DNA from: Trichoplax adhaerens
Taxonomy: Eukaryota > Placozoa > Uniplacotomia > Trichoplacea > Trichoplacidae
Reading direction: 5' to 3'
Length of the DNA stretch: 64,000 nucleotides
Assembly: GCF_000150275.1 (NCBI RefSeq)
Contig: NW_002060944.1
Location: forward strand, 3,917,080-3,981,079
The notes beneath the pieces are model-generated. The model was not told where the DNA came from. It searched no databases and saw only the letters and a list, made by a program, of their open reading frames with translations. Every line of letters starts with the position of its first letter. Position 1 is the stretch's first letter. Positions 11,701 to 25,250 of this stretch are shown one piece after another. The position numbers and the translations under genes were made by a program.

Positions 11701-14700
11701 AATTATGATACACTTCTCATTTCATATTTTGTAAGGTATATAACGTTACAATTGTTTCTGGATTAAGTACAGAATTTTAAAACTACCACGCAAACGGATA
11801 TATGTTTAATTTATATAACCCAAGATGTCAATAGGTGTCAGTTTTATTTCGTTTAATGTTTTTATTTGTTCCTGTATGATCTATTGCATGTTTATACTTG
11901 TGCATTAACAATTGCATAATAATTTATTTGCGAGTTACAGTATTCGTTCCTGTCCATCTGATATGACGTCCTTAATTGTTATTATAAGCTTGCGTTTAAT
12001 AGCAGATTAAAATCGAAATAATTCAGACACTCATATGTGAATTCTTACTTCTAAGTTTCACAATGAGTACGTTAGCTATATGCATATATTTATTTTTTAT
12101 TTATTGCATTGTATCACATATTGATATTATAAGCGCTAATTACTATATTTACGTTAAAAGTTGCAAAATCTATACGCAATCTTTCGATAATTATTTACTA
12201 AATTACAATTGCAATAGTTGATACCAGTAATAGATTTGTAATCTCTTTAAATAATCATCAAATTAAGATAACATATAGATAAATTCTATTTCAATTATAA
12301 GAAATTTACCTATTTCTACACCTAGGTCTACCAAACTACATCCAATTCACAGCTCCACTTCAACTTCAATTTAAAACGTTAGATCTCGTTGATTCCGTTA
12401 ATAAACGGGTGCTAGTTCATATTCCATCTAGTAAAGTAACCAAAGAAGATCAGAATCAAGAAGTGAACTACAAAGCTGGGCCAGTTTTAATACCAAATCA
12501 ATATTTTACTATTAAGCTACGAGCCACTAACGCCCTGGGCTCAATCTATATGCCGACGAATAAGCGTAAGTATTGTACAGGAATACACATTAATAATTTT
12601 CTCTTGAGGTAATCTGGCATTTACTTCAAGTATGTTAGCTCAACGCCACAAATATAGAAGCAAACTACCTGTTACAATATTTTAACAATTCTATAAATCT
12701 CCAAGCTAGCTAACAAGTTCAAAGCTGGTAAACTAAAATTACTAGGCACCCTTAAATAGAAATATTTATTATTTCAGATCTACTTTACTTTCGTATTATT
12801 CTCATACCTTATTGTTAGCTACATTTAGCGTCAGTATTTCAAAATACTAGTCGATAAAAACAAAAATCTAGCAATACTTCAGAAAAACTTACTCTTCTAG
12901 ACAGCTAGAAGATTAAAAGCTAATAAACTAATGTTGTTAGACAATTTCATATACAATAGCTCCTGATATTTTCTAAATATTTACTTTATTTCTATTTCAT
13001 TATCGACGCGTTAAGATTAAAATATATTAGTTGATAACCCAATTTAATACATAGTGCAGTCCAGTAGATAGAGAATCCGTACAACATTGCAATTCTTAAT
13101 TTAAGCAATATTACGACGTAATGTACAGCAGTAGCGCTTCATATCTTACGATGCTATGCATATATAAGGCAAATTCAAATGACATATATAACTCCCTTTA
13201 GATAACTACATGATGATCTAGAAACATATCGCGCTCTATCTGATGCTGAATAACATCAAATTAAAATATAAAGTGTCGCTTATCTCTCTTACAGCAATTC
13301 AAAATCGTCTTATAGTCACGCAACAAAACCGATCAGCATATATTCCTTGCAATCCCAGCTTGTTTGCTAGATTGCGTTTCCCCAAAATACAATTTCAGAA
13401 ACAATGGTTAAGTAACGTCAAAGATGGCTTAGTTACTCCAGAATCGAGTAGAAATAAAGATCTTTTATATTTTAAGCAAGTTAATAGCTTGAATGAAGGA
13501 ATTTATACTTGCACCATCTCCAATCGAAACGATACCATTGAATATCATCCATACTACCTGATTGCGGCGGGTAATGTTATGATATAAATAAGTATTCTTA
13601 TGCTAGGGCTGCATTATCACTAAGTATACATATCAGAGTTGAACATTAATTAAGACTAGATTTTCCTTCATATTATTTACAGATAAATTCACTAGAAATC
13701 GAAGAACAGTCGAAAAAGGAGAGTATGTCGAAATTCGTTGCTCATCAAAGCAAGGCTTTGCCATTTTACTCCATAATAATAAAATTATTTGGACCAAGTC
13801 GAGTATAAGCCATCAAGGCATTATAGGCCGTAACTTAACTATTGGAATTCAAATCACCGAGAGTTCTAATGATATTTATACTTGTCGAACCATAAAACAG
13901 CAAAGCTTTGAGGAAGATACCACGCGTATTTTGTCAACAGGTAAGGATCTATCATCGAGATTTAAATTTAACTTTATTCCGCGTTTGAATAAGTATTAAC
14001 TCGTACAGCCAGGATGGAAATAAATGATCAAATAAGGATTTCCTAGTCTATTATTGTATATCGTCGAATATAAATTGAAAATTGTTACTATTACGTCAAT
14101 TTAGCCAGACATGTTTCTTGCCAGTCCTTTGTTGACATTCAATTCCAACCCGTGTTCCTTATTTACCTTAACGGATCGCGATTATCCCTCATTTCAGCTG
14201 ACTTTTTAATTTTTATTTTTGATTCTGTAGTGTAATAGATTTTTATTTCTTAAGTTTATACTTATCAATAGTGATTATTAATTATCAGCCAACCTAGTCA
14301 ATATTTTATTTCATCTCTTAATTTCGTCTTTTCAAATCGATTTAATAGAAACTAATGCTTGTTTTACGGGTATTACGACTATCGGCCAATCTAGCCAATA
14401 TTTCATTCATCGATTTCGTCCGTAGGATGGGATTCAATCGAAACTTACGCTTATTCTATTACGATTATCTACCAACCTAGTCAATATATCATTTCATTTC
14501 TTGATTTCGTCCATTAGACACGATTTAATCGAAATTTACACCTATTCTATTACGATTGTTGGAGCTAAGATCTAATTTCGATTCCAATTTTTTTATTAAT
14601 CTTGAGTTTAATCGATGTTATATTCATTAAATTTACGATTGCTCTACTGCAGTTACTGCCAGCGTTATGTTTTAGTAATGAGTTCACTCCATGAGTAAGA

Positions 14701-17700
14701 TTTGCAACTCTTATTTATTGTTAATGATTGTTATTTATGGCTACATCAGGTTACACCTCGATACGACCACAATTTATACTTCGCACTACAATTAGTAAAT
14801 TATCAGTTCGCCTTTTACAATGTAATCACCTACAGTATTACAAGTACTACCATACAATTATCATATAAGTACATAGTATAGTGTTTAATTCTATTAACGT
14901 ATTTATGCGCGACATATATCGTAGCTAATCTATAACTATCCATATATATTGCATAGTGAATCTAACGGATTGTATAACAGCCAGTCTTAATCAACTTCCA
15001 ATTTAAAATTTTTTCCCAACGAATAGGTACTCTTACGCCGCGAATTAACGCCTATCCTGATGTGATCACTGCCTATTTTGGTGAAGATACATTTCTATTT
15101 TGTAATTCAACACTACCAGTTCGAGTTTGGCGTATTTATGTCGATGGCCAATTTCTTAAAGTAACCAAGACAGCTGATGTTATGCTGCTCATTTCAGCAG
15201 CTCAGTTGGCTAATTTAACCCATTATACTTGTGAAGCGGAATATCCTTCAGGAAATATATTAAGGCTAGACGTTCCTTTGGTTATTTTAGGTCAGTGTGA
15301 AAGTAAATCCATTATAGAAATGCTGCCAAAATTGTCAGATGAAAAAAGATTTTAATAGATCAAAACCTGAATAACTAAGATAAATTTACTATTGCTAATA
15401 AATAATGTTACTTTCTATTAGTAGTCATCTTAACAATTTCCGTATATTATCTATACTAACAATTAAATTCCGAATACTATTACAGATGGCGAATGGACTT
15501 TATGGTCACCTTGGTCGAGTTGTAGTAAAACTTGTGGGCAAAGCTTTAAAAAACGTCGCCGACATTGTCTCTTATCTAACGGTTTACTCTCGAATGAACT
15601 GTCAACTAAAAAACCTTGCAAAGGCGACGATATCTCCACCGAAGTTTGTACTTATCGTGGATGTGATCCTAGCAGTAAGAATCTTTTCTTATATCTAGTA
15701 CACATATAATTATTAAATTAATATTTACACCATGTTTTCCTGACTTATAAAGAATGCTTTTACGATCGAAATTATCGTATGACATTTTAGATTTGCGTCT
15801 ATTTTTTCTTAATTTTTCTTACTAATTCTAATACAAATGGAAGTGAACAGCTCTTTTGAGCTAGAAATTGTTATGCTGCATAACATGTAAATATTTCATT
15901 TACTTTGCATAATCGATTTTAACCACACAATCATCACTGATAATTGAAAGGCAGAACAGGTTTAGCTAATATAATGATCATGAAGCTTACATAAAGATAT
16001 CTTATTTCCTAGCCATATTCATTTAAATCCACTCTTCGATATTTATGTTAAGATTTCGTAATTTTATTTTGAATTTTCTTCTTCTATTAAATTTATTTTA
16101 ACTGTATTGATGATGTCTACGACTGTTCATAGTTCAATTTCAAGTGAAATCGATTCCTATTTAGTGAATTCTACCTACAATTTTATGACTGGAAGCTTTC
16201 TTTCAAATGTTATCCAACCTTTTAAAATTATTTTACTGTTTTTCTATCTAGATCAACAGCTCGTTCCATCATCGGTTATAACAGGAAACATCGAAGCCAT
16301 TGTTGACAAAAAGCGTACCAATATCTCAGTTAATATTGTTGCTGTAGAAAAGGAAGATTTTACGTTATTTACTATTGTAACAAGCAAAGTACCTTTACAA
16401 TTCCTCAAGCATTTTTTGGTTATTCTACCTTCGCTGTCTAGCGTTAATTGGGTTTATGGTAAAAGTTTAAATAGTGCAGTTAGCAGACAAGAATTCAAAG
16501 GCAGAAAATTTCGTCGAAAGGTAAATAAATATGATTGGATAAGAAATATTTAATAGCGTTTTGATGAATATAAAATTATATCCATATATGTTAGTGTTAG
16601 AAATTATCTGAAAAGTATATTCATCATATTTAGAGAAAGTGCTTATTCAAAGGCTAAATAATTCTAGGCTTAGCTTTATATTCCTCAGTTTCCGTTTCAT
16701 AATGATACCAATACTGCTTAGAAATAGATCAATAAGCTAAATCTCTGTTATTTATTCCAATTCATCAAGATGTCTATTTATTATAAAGATGGTTTTTTTA
16801 CTTCGACTGTGATCAATATTGCTGGCTCACCTATGGTATTCGAAGCCAGTCTTGATGGTTTTATTAATAATGATCAAAGTTATGATCTAGTACGAGCTCG
16901 AAGAGTTCGCGAATGTTTCATCCGCTCAAATCTTAAAACATTATCTTGGTATTTAGCAGACAATTGCTCTGATCGTAAGTATATAGGCTTATCAGGATAG
17001 CTATAGCCATAGATATAAGGGATCATAATACGGCATCAGATTGCACTATATTAATATTGATTATTGCAGTAAGCAGTAAGATATGAATATTGCGTAAAAA
17101 TATTGTTACAAGACCGTTACCAACTAACCTACTCATATAAGTTAATTAATCGAATCGAAATTAGACCGGTGGCTGTAAACTTTAAGTTAACCTAGTAATT
17201 ATGATTCACGACTTTTGCTCAAGAATGTTCCATGCAAAGTTATTTTTTAACAAAGAAGTCAGCATGAAGCATGTTAGATAGGAAAGTGATCTGGTAATAA
17301 TAGTGGATGAAATTTAAAAAATCATGAAGATAATTCTATGAAATGAAGTAAACAAAGTATTAGATCCGCCGAGTAGAGTAGTGCTACCCGATATCTAGCA
17401 TCAATAATAATAACCTTATAAGCGTCGATAACATAATTGGTATAGCATGAAAATTATTTTACAAATTAAGCATACGTCTCTCTCGTGGGATAGTTCTAGT
17501 TTATATCGTAAATAATAGCCCATGACTTTTGAGTAAAGAGAGTTATACCTAATATGAAATCGTTTTACGAATAACGATAACATTAGAAATACTGGATATG
17601 ATACCCGTCATGTAAGTAGTAACTAAGTTCCACTAAGCATGAAGGATTGATTCTTATACAGGATATGTCGTTCACAAAAGATGACGGTGTTAAAAGTGAT

Positions 17701-20700
17701 AGATGGGAGGCCCGGTGGTCCATAGCCATCTTGTAAATAGTATTCAACGACGTTTGATGAACGAGAGTTGGCATCATAAAACACGAAATAGCAATATTTA
17801 ATAACTTATAGAATAGTGACATCTTCCTTTGCAGCTTTACTAAAGGTTAACCCAGCTTTTGCTTTTCAAAACTAGCATCATCCGGGTTCCGAGATGAAGC
17901 TTCCTTTACTGGCTTTGGGAGTATTGATTATGATTTTCATCAAGAACCTGCTACGTTCCTTTTCGAAGTTGGACAGTACGATATATTAAATTGGAAGGAT
18001 GTTAACGACAGCTTAATTATAGAAATTTCTGGATTTATAGCTAAATGTAATCAATAACCTTAAAAAAATCGTGTTATAATTAATATTATATTTCGATTTA
18101 TGAATTTAACACTCGGGCAACGAGTTGATAATAAATTCAATTTTATGTCCTAATACATAGACATCAATCAACAATGTCCTAAAGGATTTGTCGAAAGATA
18201 TCCATTCTGTCAAGGTAACTTGCTGCTGACCGTAGCTAACCAATAAGTTAACAGTTTATTATACCTTACCTATACTTGTATTCAGGTAGTAAACATTGAA
18301 ATATTCATTTAAAATAGGAATTAGTTATCGCATCTAATTATTCAGCCTACTTATGATTCATGCGATCATAGCTAATATCTATGCTTAAAAAATTGAATTA
18401 TGGCATTTTGTGATTTAGATATTGATGAATGTAGCATCTATCGTGGAGGAAAATGTTCGCATATCTGCCACAATACCGTAGGAAGCTATTACTGTAGTTG
18501 TCCCTCAGGCTTCGCTATGAATTCAGATAGAATATCTTGTCGAGGTAGGTGTACAGGGGTGTAAAAGTGAGGATTTCCAATCCATACTTGTTGTACTAAT
18601 TACCAACAGCTAATTTACCGTACTTCAAACTTTAACTCTTGTGGCTTAGTAAACATTTAAGAAATTAGGTTTATGTTTTATATTTCCTATTCTTAATCAG
18701 TTAAGGTAAATTTCAGGTGCAGGGCTTTACAGTAATCAACTATCGGGGTGACCATAACTTATATAGCTTAAATCGTTGACAAGCTTTCTGTTCGATAAAT
18801 TACGTTGTCTTTTGTAAGTTGTCCTCAGCGAATTCAGTTCCAAACTGGTTGGAACTACCTAACATTGAGCTTGTGAAATGATAGGCCATTTCTGATTGTG
18901 ACGCGGTTTAATTTTTTTCTTTAATAAGTCTGTTACTGTATGATATATTTAGTAACTTCAAAGCCGAACTTAAGCACACTCTTCTATCTAGCACTTTTCA
19001 TCTGAAACTTGCTGATTTGTTTTCGGTATCATTTAGCTATTAAACTAAATATACACATACTACAGATTGAGACCTCTATATCACGGCCTGTGGAAAGAAT
19101 AAATGCGATCCTTTATGCAATACTCTAATTAATTAGTTGGCCTTACAGATTTTCGCAATAGCATTGCATCAGGTTATTTCGATCTGATAGTATTGATTTA
19201 TATAAATAACTATATATAACCATGAACCAGCATGCATGGGAATGCAAGGTATTGGCGTTTCTGCAAGGGTTTTTACACTGTATGTACTGGTACATTCCAA
19301 TAAATAAATGAAAGCACGCGCAGAGAGAAGGCAACATCATACAGCTACCATACCCAATTTCCCTCTCTGTATATATCATTCTCACCAGAAATACCCATAC
19401 ATTGTCCGAATTCCATAGCCTACCCGTAACATGCATATTCGAATTATATAGATACCAATTAGATGAATTTTATTTTACAGTAGTACAAGTATGTATAATT
19501 TTTTCAAGTAGTCCCTACAGTAGGGCAGTAGGGTAGTAAGGTATTATATCTCGAGTTCTAACTCATATTTATTCGAAACACGACTGTACAGCATTCATGA
19601 ATTATCTAGTAAACCTGATAAAAACTTTCGAGTAGGACAAGGACTACGAGAAATTACACCTGGATATATCATTCTAACTCGAGAATATTCCATAATCCTA
19701 TTTGATGAGCTATTGATCGTATTTCTCACTAAAACTACAACGATAATTATAATTATGGATAAACACACGTACCGTATACGGAAACTGTGCTGCTTCTCTT
19801 CTTATGATATATATATATATATATTATAGAAGATCTATTTAGGACTCTTTCTCCATTTTTAGACCTTGATGAATGTCTTATGAATCAGTCAATATGCTCA
19901 ATTGATTATCGATGTGTTAATACGCCTGGTAGTTATAACTGTATCGCAAAATGTCAACAGGGTTATCGATTTAACGCCGAAGAAAGGAGATGCCAAGGTA
20001 TTGAATTGACTTGTCGATATCTACCAATGGTTGTTGTTATGAGTATAAGCAGATACAAAATATCCTCGATAGTTAATAAAAATGTGATCAACATTTCAGT
20101 ACGACTATTTTAAAATCGAAATTATATTACCGGTATTTCTTTTCTTGATTAAAGATATTAATGAGTGCTTGTCCAGCCCATGTGGTGAAAATCAAGATTG
20201 TATTAACACAAGAGGCAGTTATGAATGTTTATGTCGGCCAGGGTATATTGAGAATGGTCGTCATTGCATCGGTGAAATTAACTTGTTTGAAAATAAAATT
20301 TAAATATATATTGTTCAATAAACTTTTACATTAATTACATTAAATATTAAATACTATAAAAATACATTTATTCTTTCAACTTACATACAGATCTAGACGA
20401 ATGCTCTTTAAATCCGCCACGATGCAAGTATTTATGTATCAACTTGCCAGGAAGTTATCGATGTGCATGCAAACCCGGATATCAACCAATACCTCAAGAT
20501 CCAGATGATTGTTGGGGTTGGCATCTATATCTTTTTATTAGTAGTAAGCTTCAACGATACGGTGGAATTAATGCAAGAAATAATTCTTTTAACAGATGTA
20601 AACGAATGTGAGCAAAAGCCGTCTCCATGTTCTGGAAAATGTTACAATACATTGGGTTCATATTACTGTGGATGTATTAAACCCGGATTTACAACAAATT

Positions 20701-23359
20701 TATTAGGAGAATGCGAAGGTATAATTTTTTAAACTAATTTTAATTAGAGAACTCTTGATTGTCTTTACATAGTCAGCAGAATAATATACTAATTTAATAA
20801 ATCTATAAAAATATTAGTTATGATAATATAAAGCAAATTCGATAATAAACGTAACGTATAACTTATAGTAATTCAATTTGATTCCTTAAAAATATATTGG
20901 TAGCGATCATTAGTAGAAATTTCACTTTAGTTGCTGCAGTTATTTCAGAGGTATTTACTTATTTTATATTATAAAATCTATTTAGACATCTAATTCTTCT
21001 TGTACATCAACGGTGCAAGAGAAAAGTTTGTAAGCTATTACCATCGATAAATATATGCGTATACAGTAAAGAAATTGCTCATAGATGACATTATTCTTGG
21101 GGCTTGAAACAGATCAAAATATTTTAGTTATCCACAGCTTATATAATTATGATTTCTACTACTTTTTAAATACTTAAACTACGAACAAGAATAGATTAAA
21201 GTTGATAATAGAAATTTTACCTCGTGCATTACCAGATATTAACGAATGTGAGCAAAATCCATCTCCGTGTCCTGCTAATTGTCGTAATACCTTGGGATCC
21301 TACTTCTGCCTATGCAATAAGCGAGGCTACAGAAGTAACAATCGAGGAGATTGTGAAGGTAACCAAATAAACATTTAATTTTGCTCTTTAAGTTAAAAAA
21401 ATGTTATTATGAAGATAAATACACAGTACAGAAGAATTTTAATTTTCATTTTTCAGATATCGACGAGTGCTCTCTAGGCATTAGCCGTTGTTCCGGTCGG
21501 TGTTATAACTATGATGGAGGATATAAATGCATATGCGATAGAGGTTATTTACAAGTTACCGGTAATCGTGGGAGCTCATGCATAAAAGAAGGTAATGGAT
21601 AAAAAATACGACTGCCGCTACGGCATAGAAATTATCATTGAAATTTCTGCTTGATTTCAGATGCTGAAAGATGCTATGATAAACAGTGTGGTTACAACAG
21701 TTTATGCGTGAAAAGGAACAATATTTCCGTTTGTGCTTGTAAAAAAGGTTTTAAGCCCTACCGCAATACAGACTCTTGCCTCGGTAAACCCTATGCTATT
21801 TAATAATTATAAATGATTTTTCAGGTTATTATAAAAAGGATTAAGTGGACCAGTTATGCCTTGATCAATGTTATAGTTAACGCATCTATCCAATTTTAGA
21901 TGATGACGAATGCAGGTTAGAACCCTGCCAGTATCGATGTAAAGAAACGTTTGGATCGTACAGGTGCTTGTGTCCGCCAGGCTTTACTGTTGATCATCAT
22001 TTATGCAAAGGTATTCTTGCTTTTGTTTATTTCATATACCTTATAAGGCTTTCTATTGATAACTTGAAGAAATAGTAGGGCGGCTATTAAGAAACCTTCT
22101 ATTTGTCCAGTGTACATGAAATTATAGATTTATGTTTCCATTTACTCAATTTATAGATATTGATGAATGTACCTCTCAAAATCATCCGTGTAACAACAGC
22201 CATATATGTATCAACACTTTCGGCAGTTATCGTTGTGTACCAGATAGAAAGTCTTTATGCAAGCTCCCGTCCTTGTATTCGGCTCAGTAAGTTGCTATTT
22301 AATTGAAATTAATGATATATTTGTGAATTGTGACCGAAAAGATTTTCTTGACGTTAGGAATAATAACTTCAGTTACACTATGCTATCAATAGAGATATTG
22401 ACTTTATACTTTACTTTTACCTATTGGTATTATTGTGCTGAAGTTTCTTTGCAAAAGATAAGCATATTTCTCATTTTTAGTCTTCTTTGCTGCTAACTGC
22501 TGTTATAAGGTTTTGTAAAAAAAAAAACGCTCCGCCAGTAGAGTTTTCAACTGACTCTTTATTATAGTACTGTAATTAAGTATTTATAGTTTTTCAACTT
22601 GGCACTTTACGCGCCACTATGCTTTACGATATCACACTTACGAATCTAGTACCTATTCTAACTATGAGCTGCTCTTTCAGGGTGTGATTAGTGGTAGTAA
22701 GTTCTGATTCTACTTTACACAGCATATTATTACAGTAATATGAGAACTACAGTTGCATTATTACAGTATTACGAGAATTACAACTACATTATTACAATTT
22801 TATGGATACTAACAGAGTCAGTGTTTCTAATATTATCCCAAATACTGTATCTAATAATCACCATAGTCATGCATATTGAATACTCCGTCTACCAACCGTG
22901 GAACCTACAGTTACTACACTTCAACTTTATTAGCGTAGCTATCCAAAAATTAATAAATTTTTCTTCTTTTTTTGCAGTCTTCGAACATGTATCAGGTTTT
23001 CTCATACAGCAGGTGTTTCTATTTTACAATCATTTGATTGGATTGGATTACCTTTAAATACCCCAGCAAACGTTTCTGTTTTCATAATAAACATGAAAAC
23101 ATTCAATCACTTCTTTGGATCTTGTATCAACTGTACCAATCAACTTAGCATTAGATATCGCATTATAGGAGGCAACAATGGCCATTCCTTCTCCTTACGA
23201 GGCGGTTCCAATTATAACATGGTTGTCTTTACCGAACGACAATTAATAACATCTAACGCTGAATATCCATTACAAATATTAACGAAAGTTAGTCGAGGCT
23301 TTACTGAGATGCACTTTTACCACAATTTAACCATCTTTGTTTCCCAATTTGATTTCTAA
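8734..23359 (+). CDS. HMCN: Hemicentin / fibulin-6-like extracellular matrix protein (short form)
   Basis: Secreted matrix protein, about 1508 residues in 22 exons whose phases agree: 8734-8941, 10693-11454, 12326-12565, 13295-13570, 13683-13940, 15027-15290, 15486-15674, 16252-16520, 16770-16974, 17876-18046, 18161-18214, 18419-18544, 19863-19997, 20155-20271, 20391-20516, 20596-20718, 21236-21358, 21457-21591, 21661-21783, 21900-22010, 22157-22286, 22978-23359. Order of domains: signal peptide ([15 protein letters not shown]), an undefined N-terminal region, a hemicentin-type linker (12326-12565), three Ig-like domains (each with the Cys and YxC pair), one TSP1 repeat ([12 protein letters not shown]), the G2F beta-barrel, CPKGF lead-in, an array of one-exon EGF modules mostly starting D-I/L/V-D/N-EC (calcium-binding type), and a fibulin-type C-terminus. 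This is the hemicentin order, but vertebrate hemicentins carry over forty Ig domains and a clear VWA; here Ig count is three and no MIDAS motif is visible. Confidence 0.9.
10693..11454 (+). other. Large N-terminal exon of hemicentin-like gene, no known domain
   Basis: One 762-base exon, in phase with the signal-peptide exon and the next. In vertebrate hemicentin this place holds the VWA domain and its follow-on region. Here a stretch reading [14 protein letters not shown] could be a degenerate VWA strand, and the second half (about 11050-11454) may be the follow-on beta-rich domain, but the DxSxS metal site is absent. Several N-glycosylation sequons (NVT, NNT, NNS) suit an ectodomain. Confidence 0.5.
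14276..14553 (+). repeat. Degenerate tandem repeat, three ~90-100 bp units, in hemicentin intron
   Basis: Three successive units at about 14276-14376, 14377-14462 and 14463-14553. Each contains the sequence CCAA(C/T)CTAG(T/C)CAATAT, then ATTTCGTC, then GATT(T/C)AAT(C/A)GAAA, then TATTACGA at the join. Units have drifted and the middle one is shorter. It sits between the second and third Ig exons and shows no coding frame. Confidence 0.65.
19066..19136 (+). pseudogene. Fossil EGF-like exon inside the hemicentin-like gene
   Basis: After an acceptor-like TACTACAG, the same phase used by the neighbouring EGF exons gives D, stop, [21 protein letters not shown], stop. The Cys spacing and the CNT resemble the first half of a calcium-binding EGF module (D-I-D-EC...C...C-NT), but the first isoleucine codon is TGA, the EC pair is lost and the second half is gone. 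The flanking exons (ending 18544, starting 19863) join in phase without it. It looks like a decayed EGF exon, now intronic; chance resemblance is possible because the match is short. Confidence 0.4.
19807..19825 (+). repeat. (AT)n microsatellite
   Basis: Uninterrupted AT dinucleotide run in the intron just upstream of the second EGF exon of the hemicentin-like gene. Confidence 0.7.
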
Positions 23360-25250
23360 ATTTGTTCAATTGCCAAGTAGACTTGACGATATTGCAAATT
23401 ATTTGTAAAATTGGCGATTAATTTTTAAAAAGCATTTGCTGTTTTATTAATAGAATTTTCTTTTGAATGTATGTCATGACCGCAAAATTCAGGCTGCTTA
23501 TTGGTTGTGCCCTGAATGCTAATATTTCATCTTTTAAAATATATCCCTTCACACCTCTACTATCTAAAATTGATTGATGTATGCTCATGAATAAGTCGTA
23601 ATATTCAAACAACTTAAATAGGACTAATTTTCTACTTATTATTAGATGGTACATTTATATTATGATTTAACGAAATGCTAAAAGATTGTTATGGCTTTAG
23701 CTTATCGATAAATATTTTAAGGCATGACAATATCAAATGGCAGTATTATATTATTATTATTTATCCAAGCCTTAAGGTATTATTTGCACCGATCTATTGT
23801 TTTCTTCACATCTTGGGAATATTCACAGTTTCGATGGCATTAAATTTATTAATAAGCTGGAGCTTTCTAATAAATTGAAGTAATTACTGAAATAATATCC
23901 GCTATACATTGTTGATGTGAGTATATTTATGCATGAAAGATACTACATGTAATTTCAACTACTAACATACTGCACTGATCAGCAGGTATTGAACAACATT
24001 AATAAGAGAGGACAGGGTAAGGAAGGTGACTACGAAGACAGGGACTAAGATATCTTCATAAATTAGAATAAATGTGGACTTGACAATGGTTTCAATTTAT
24101 AGTTTTCTTTTATTTTCACCTATGCGAATTGTACACCTTGCATAATAAGAGTACAGTTATAATACATTAAATCCATAATGTCGCATCTTATAATACCGCA
24201 CCATATCGATATAGGATATGCTCAATTCCATACAAATTACAGTATATATATAATTTACATGTAAACTCCATTTCAGGTAGAACATGATTAATAGCAGATG
24301 CTGTGAATTGAAACTATTATGCAAGATGCACGTGATGCTATCGATTGTCAACTTGACTATCATTACCAATGCGGTGTGTCAAAGTATCATATCGTACTGT
24401 AGTTTTGAATAGGTCTGATTAAAAGTTATTGATATCATTTAACACATGATACCCTGTACAGTAACAATCAAAACATACATGAGTATTGTATATTGTATCT
24501 ATACTAAGAAAAATTAAATTTGAACATATAACACAATATATTACTATTGTGTTGGACAGTTTACGCCTATTTCAATACGTACAAGAATTGATATTCAGTT
24601 AACTAGAAGTATGATATTTTGCGAATTTGCTATACCGTATGCCACGATATAGAGAAAAATAGAAAATCTATGATCTATATAGCATTGACGCTTACGCTTT
24701 AGAAGATGTTCCTAAGTGATGAATGATCTATTTGTTTGATAAGCTCCTGTTAAAATCATATTGCATGCCTATCGATTTTCACCTTGCCGTTATCATAAAA
24801 CCTCTTTCATTGCAACATGGCTACATTACGAGTACTCAATTTCTTGATGGCTGTTTAATAAAAATAACGCAAATTTGTGTGTATTAGTACCCAGTTTGGT
24901 AATGCTCTATTCATTAGTCTGTCAGTAGCCAAAGTACTGCCGCATCTGGCTTCTACTATGTTGTCATTGATTTTTATTCGATTTTAAGATTATATATTGC
25001 ATTATTACTGTATTACAATGCAAATAATACTGAAATAATTCTACATTGCAAGATTGTAGATATGATTAAAGGATATCACTAATGATATTACTGTATCAGC
25101 ATTGTAAGTATTAGATTCACTTCGACTACGATAATAATGCAAACTAAACTAAACTAAATTAATAATAGTGTGACTCAAGCAGAAAATTAACGATATAGCA
25201 CTGCTGGTGATATTAATATTATGTATTAATTATCCATACTAGCTATACAC
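23360..25250. other. Spacer between hemicentin and RPA12 genes
   Basis: Tail-to-tail spacer. A minus-strand open frame (23418-23654) has no known domain, and a small terminal exon of RPA12 may hide near 24.8-25.2 kb. An AATAAA lies at 23869-23874 (+), rather far from the hemicentin stop. No other gene seen. Confidence 0.4.

Noticed and set aside
23675-23878. 67-codon plus-strand hydrophobic frame after hemicentin
   Set aside because: The hemicentin frame has already ended in a family-typical C-terminus; AT-rich DNA gives such hydrophobic frames by chance.
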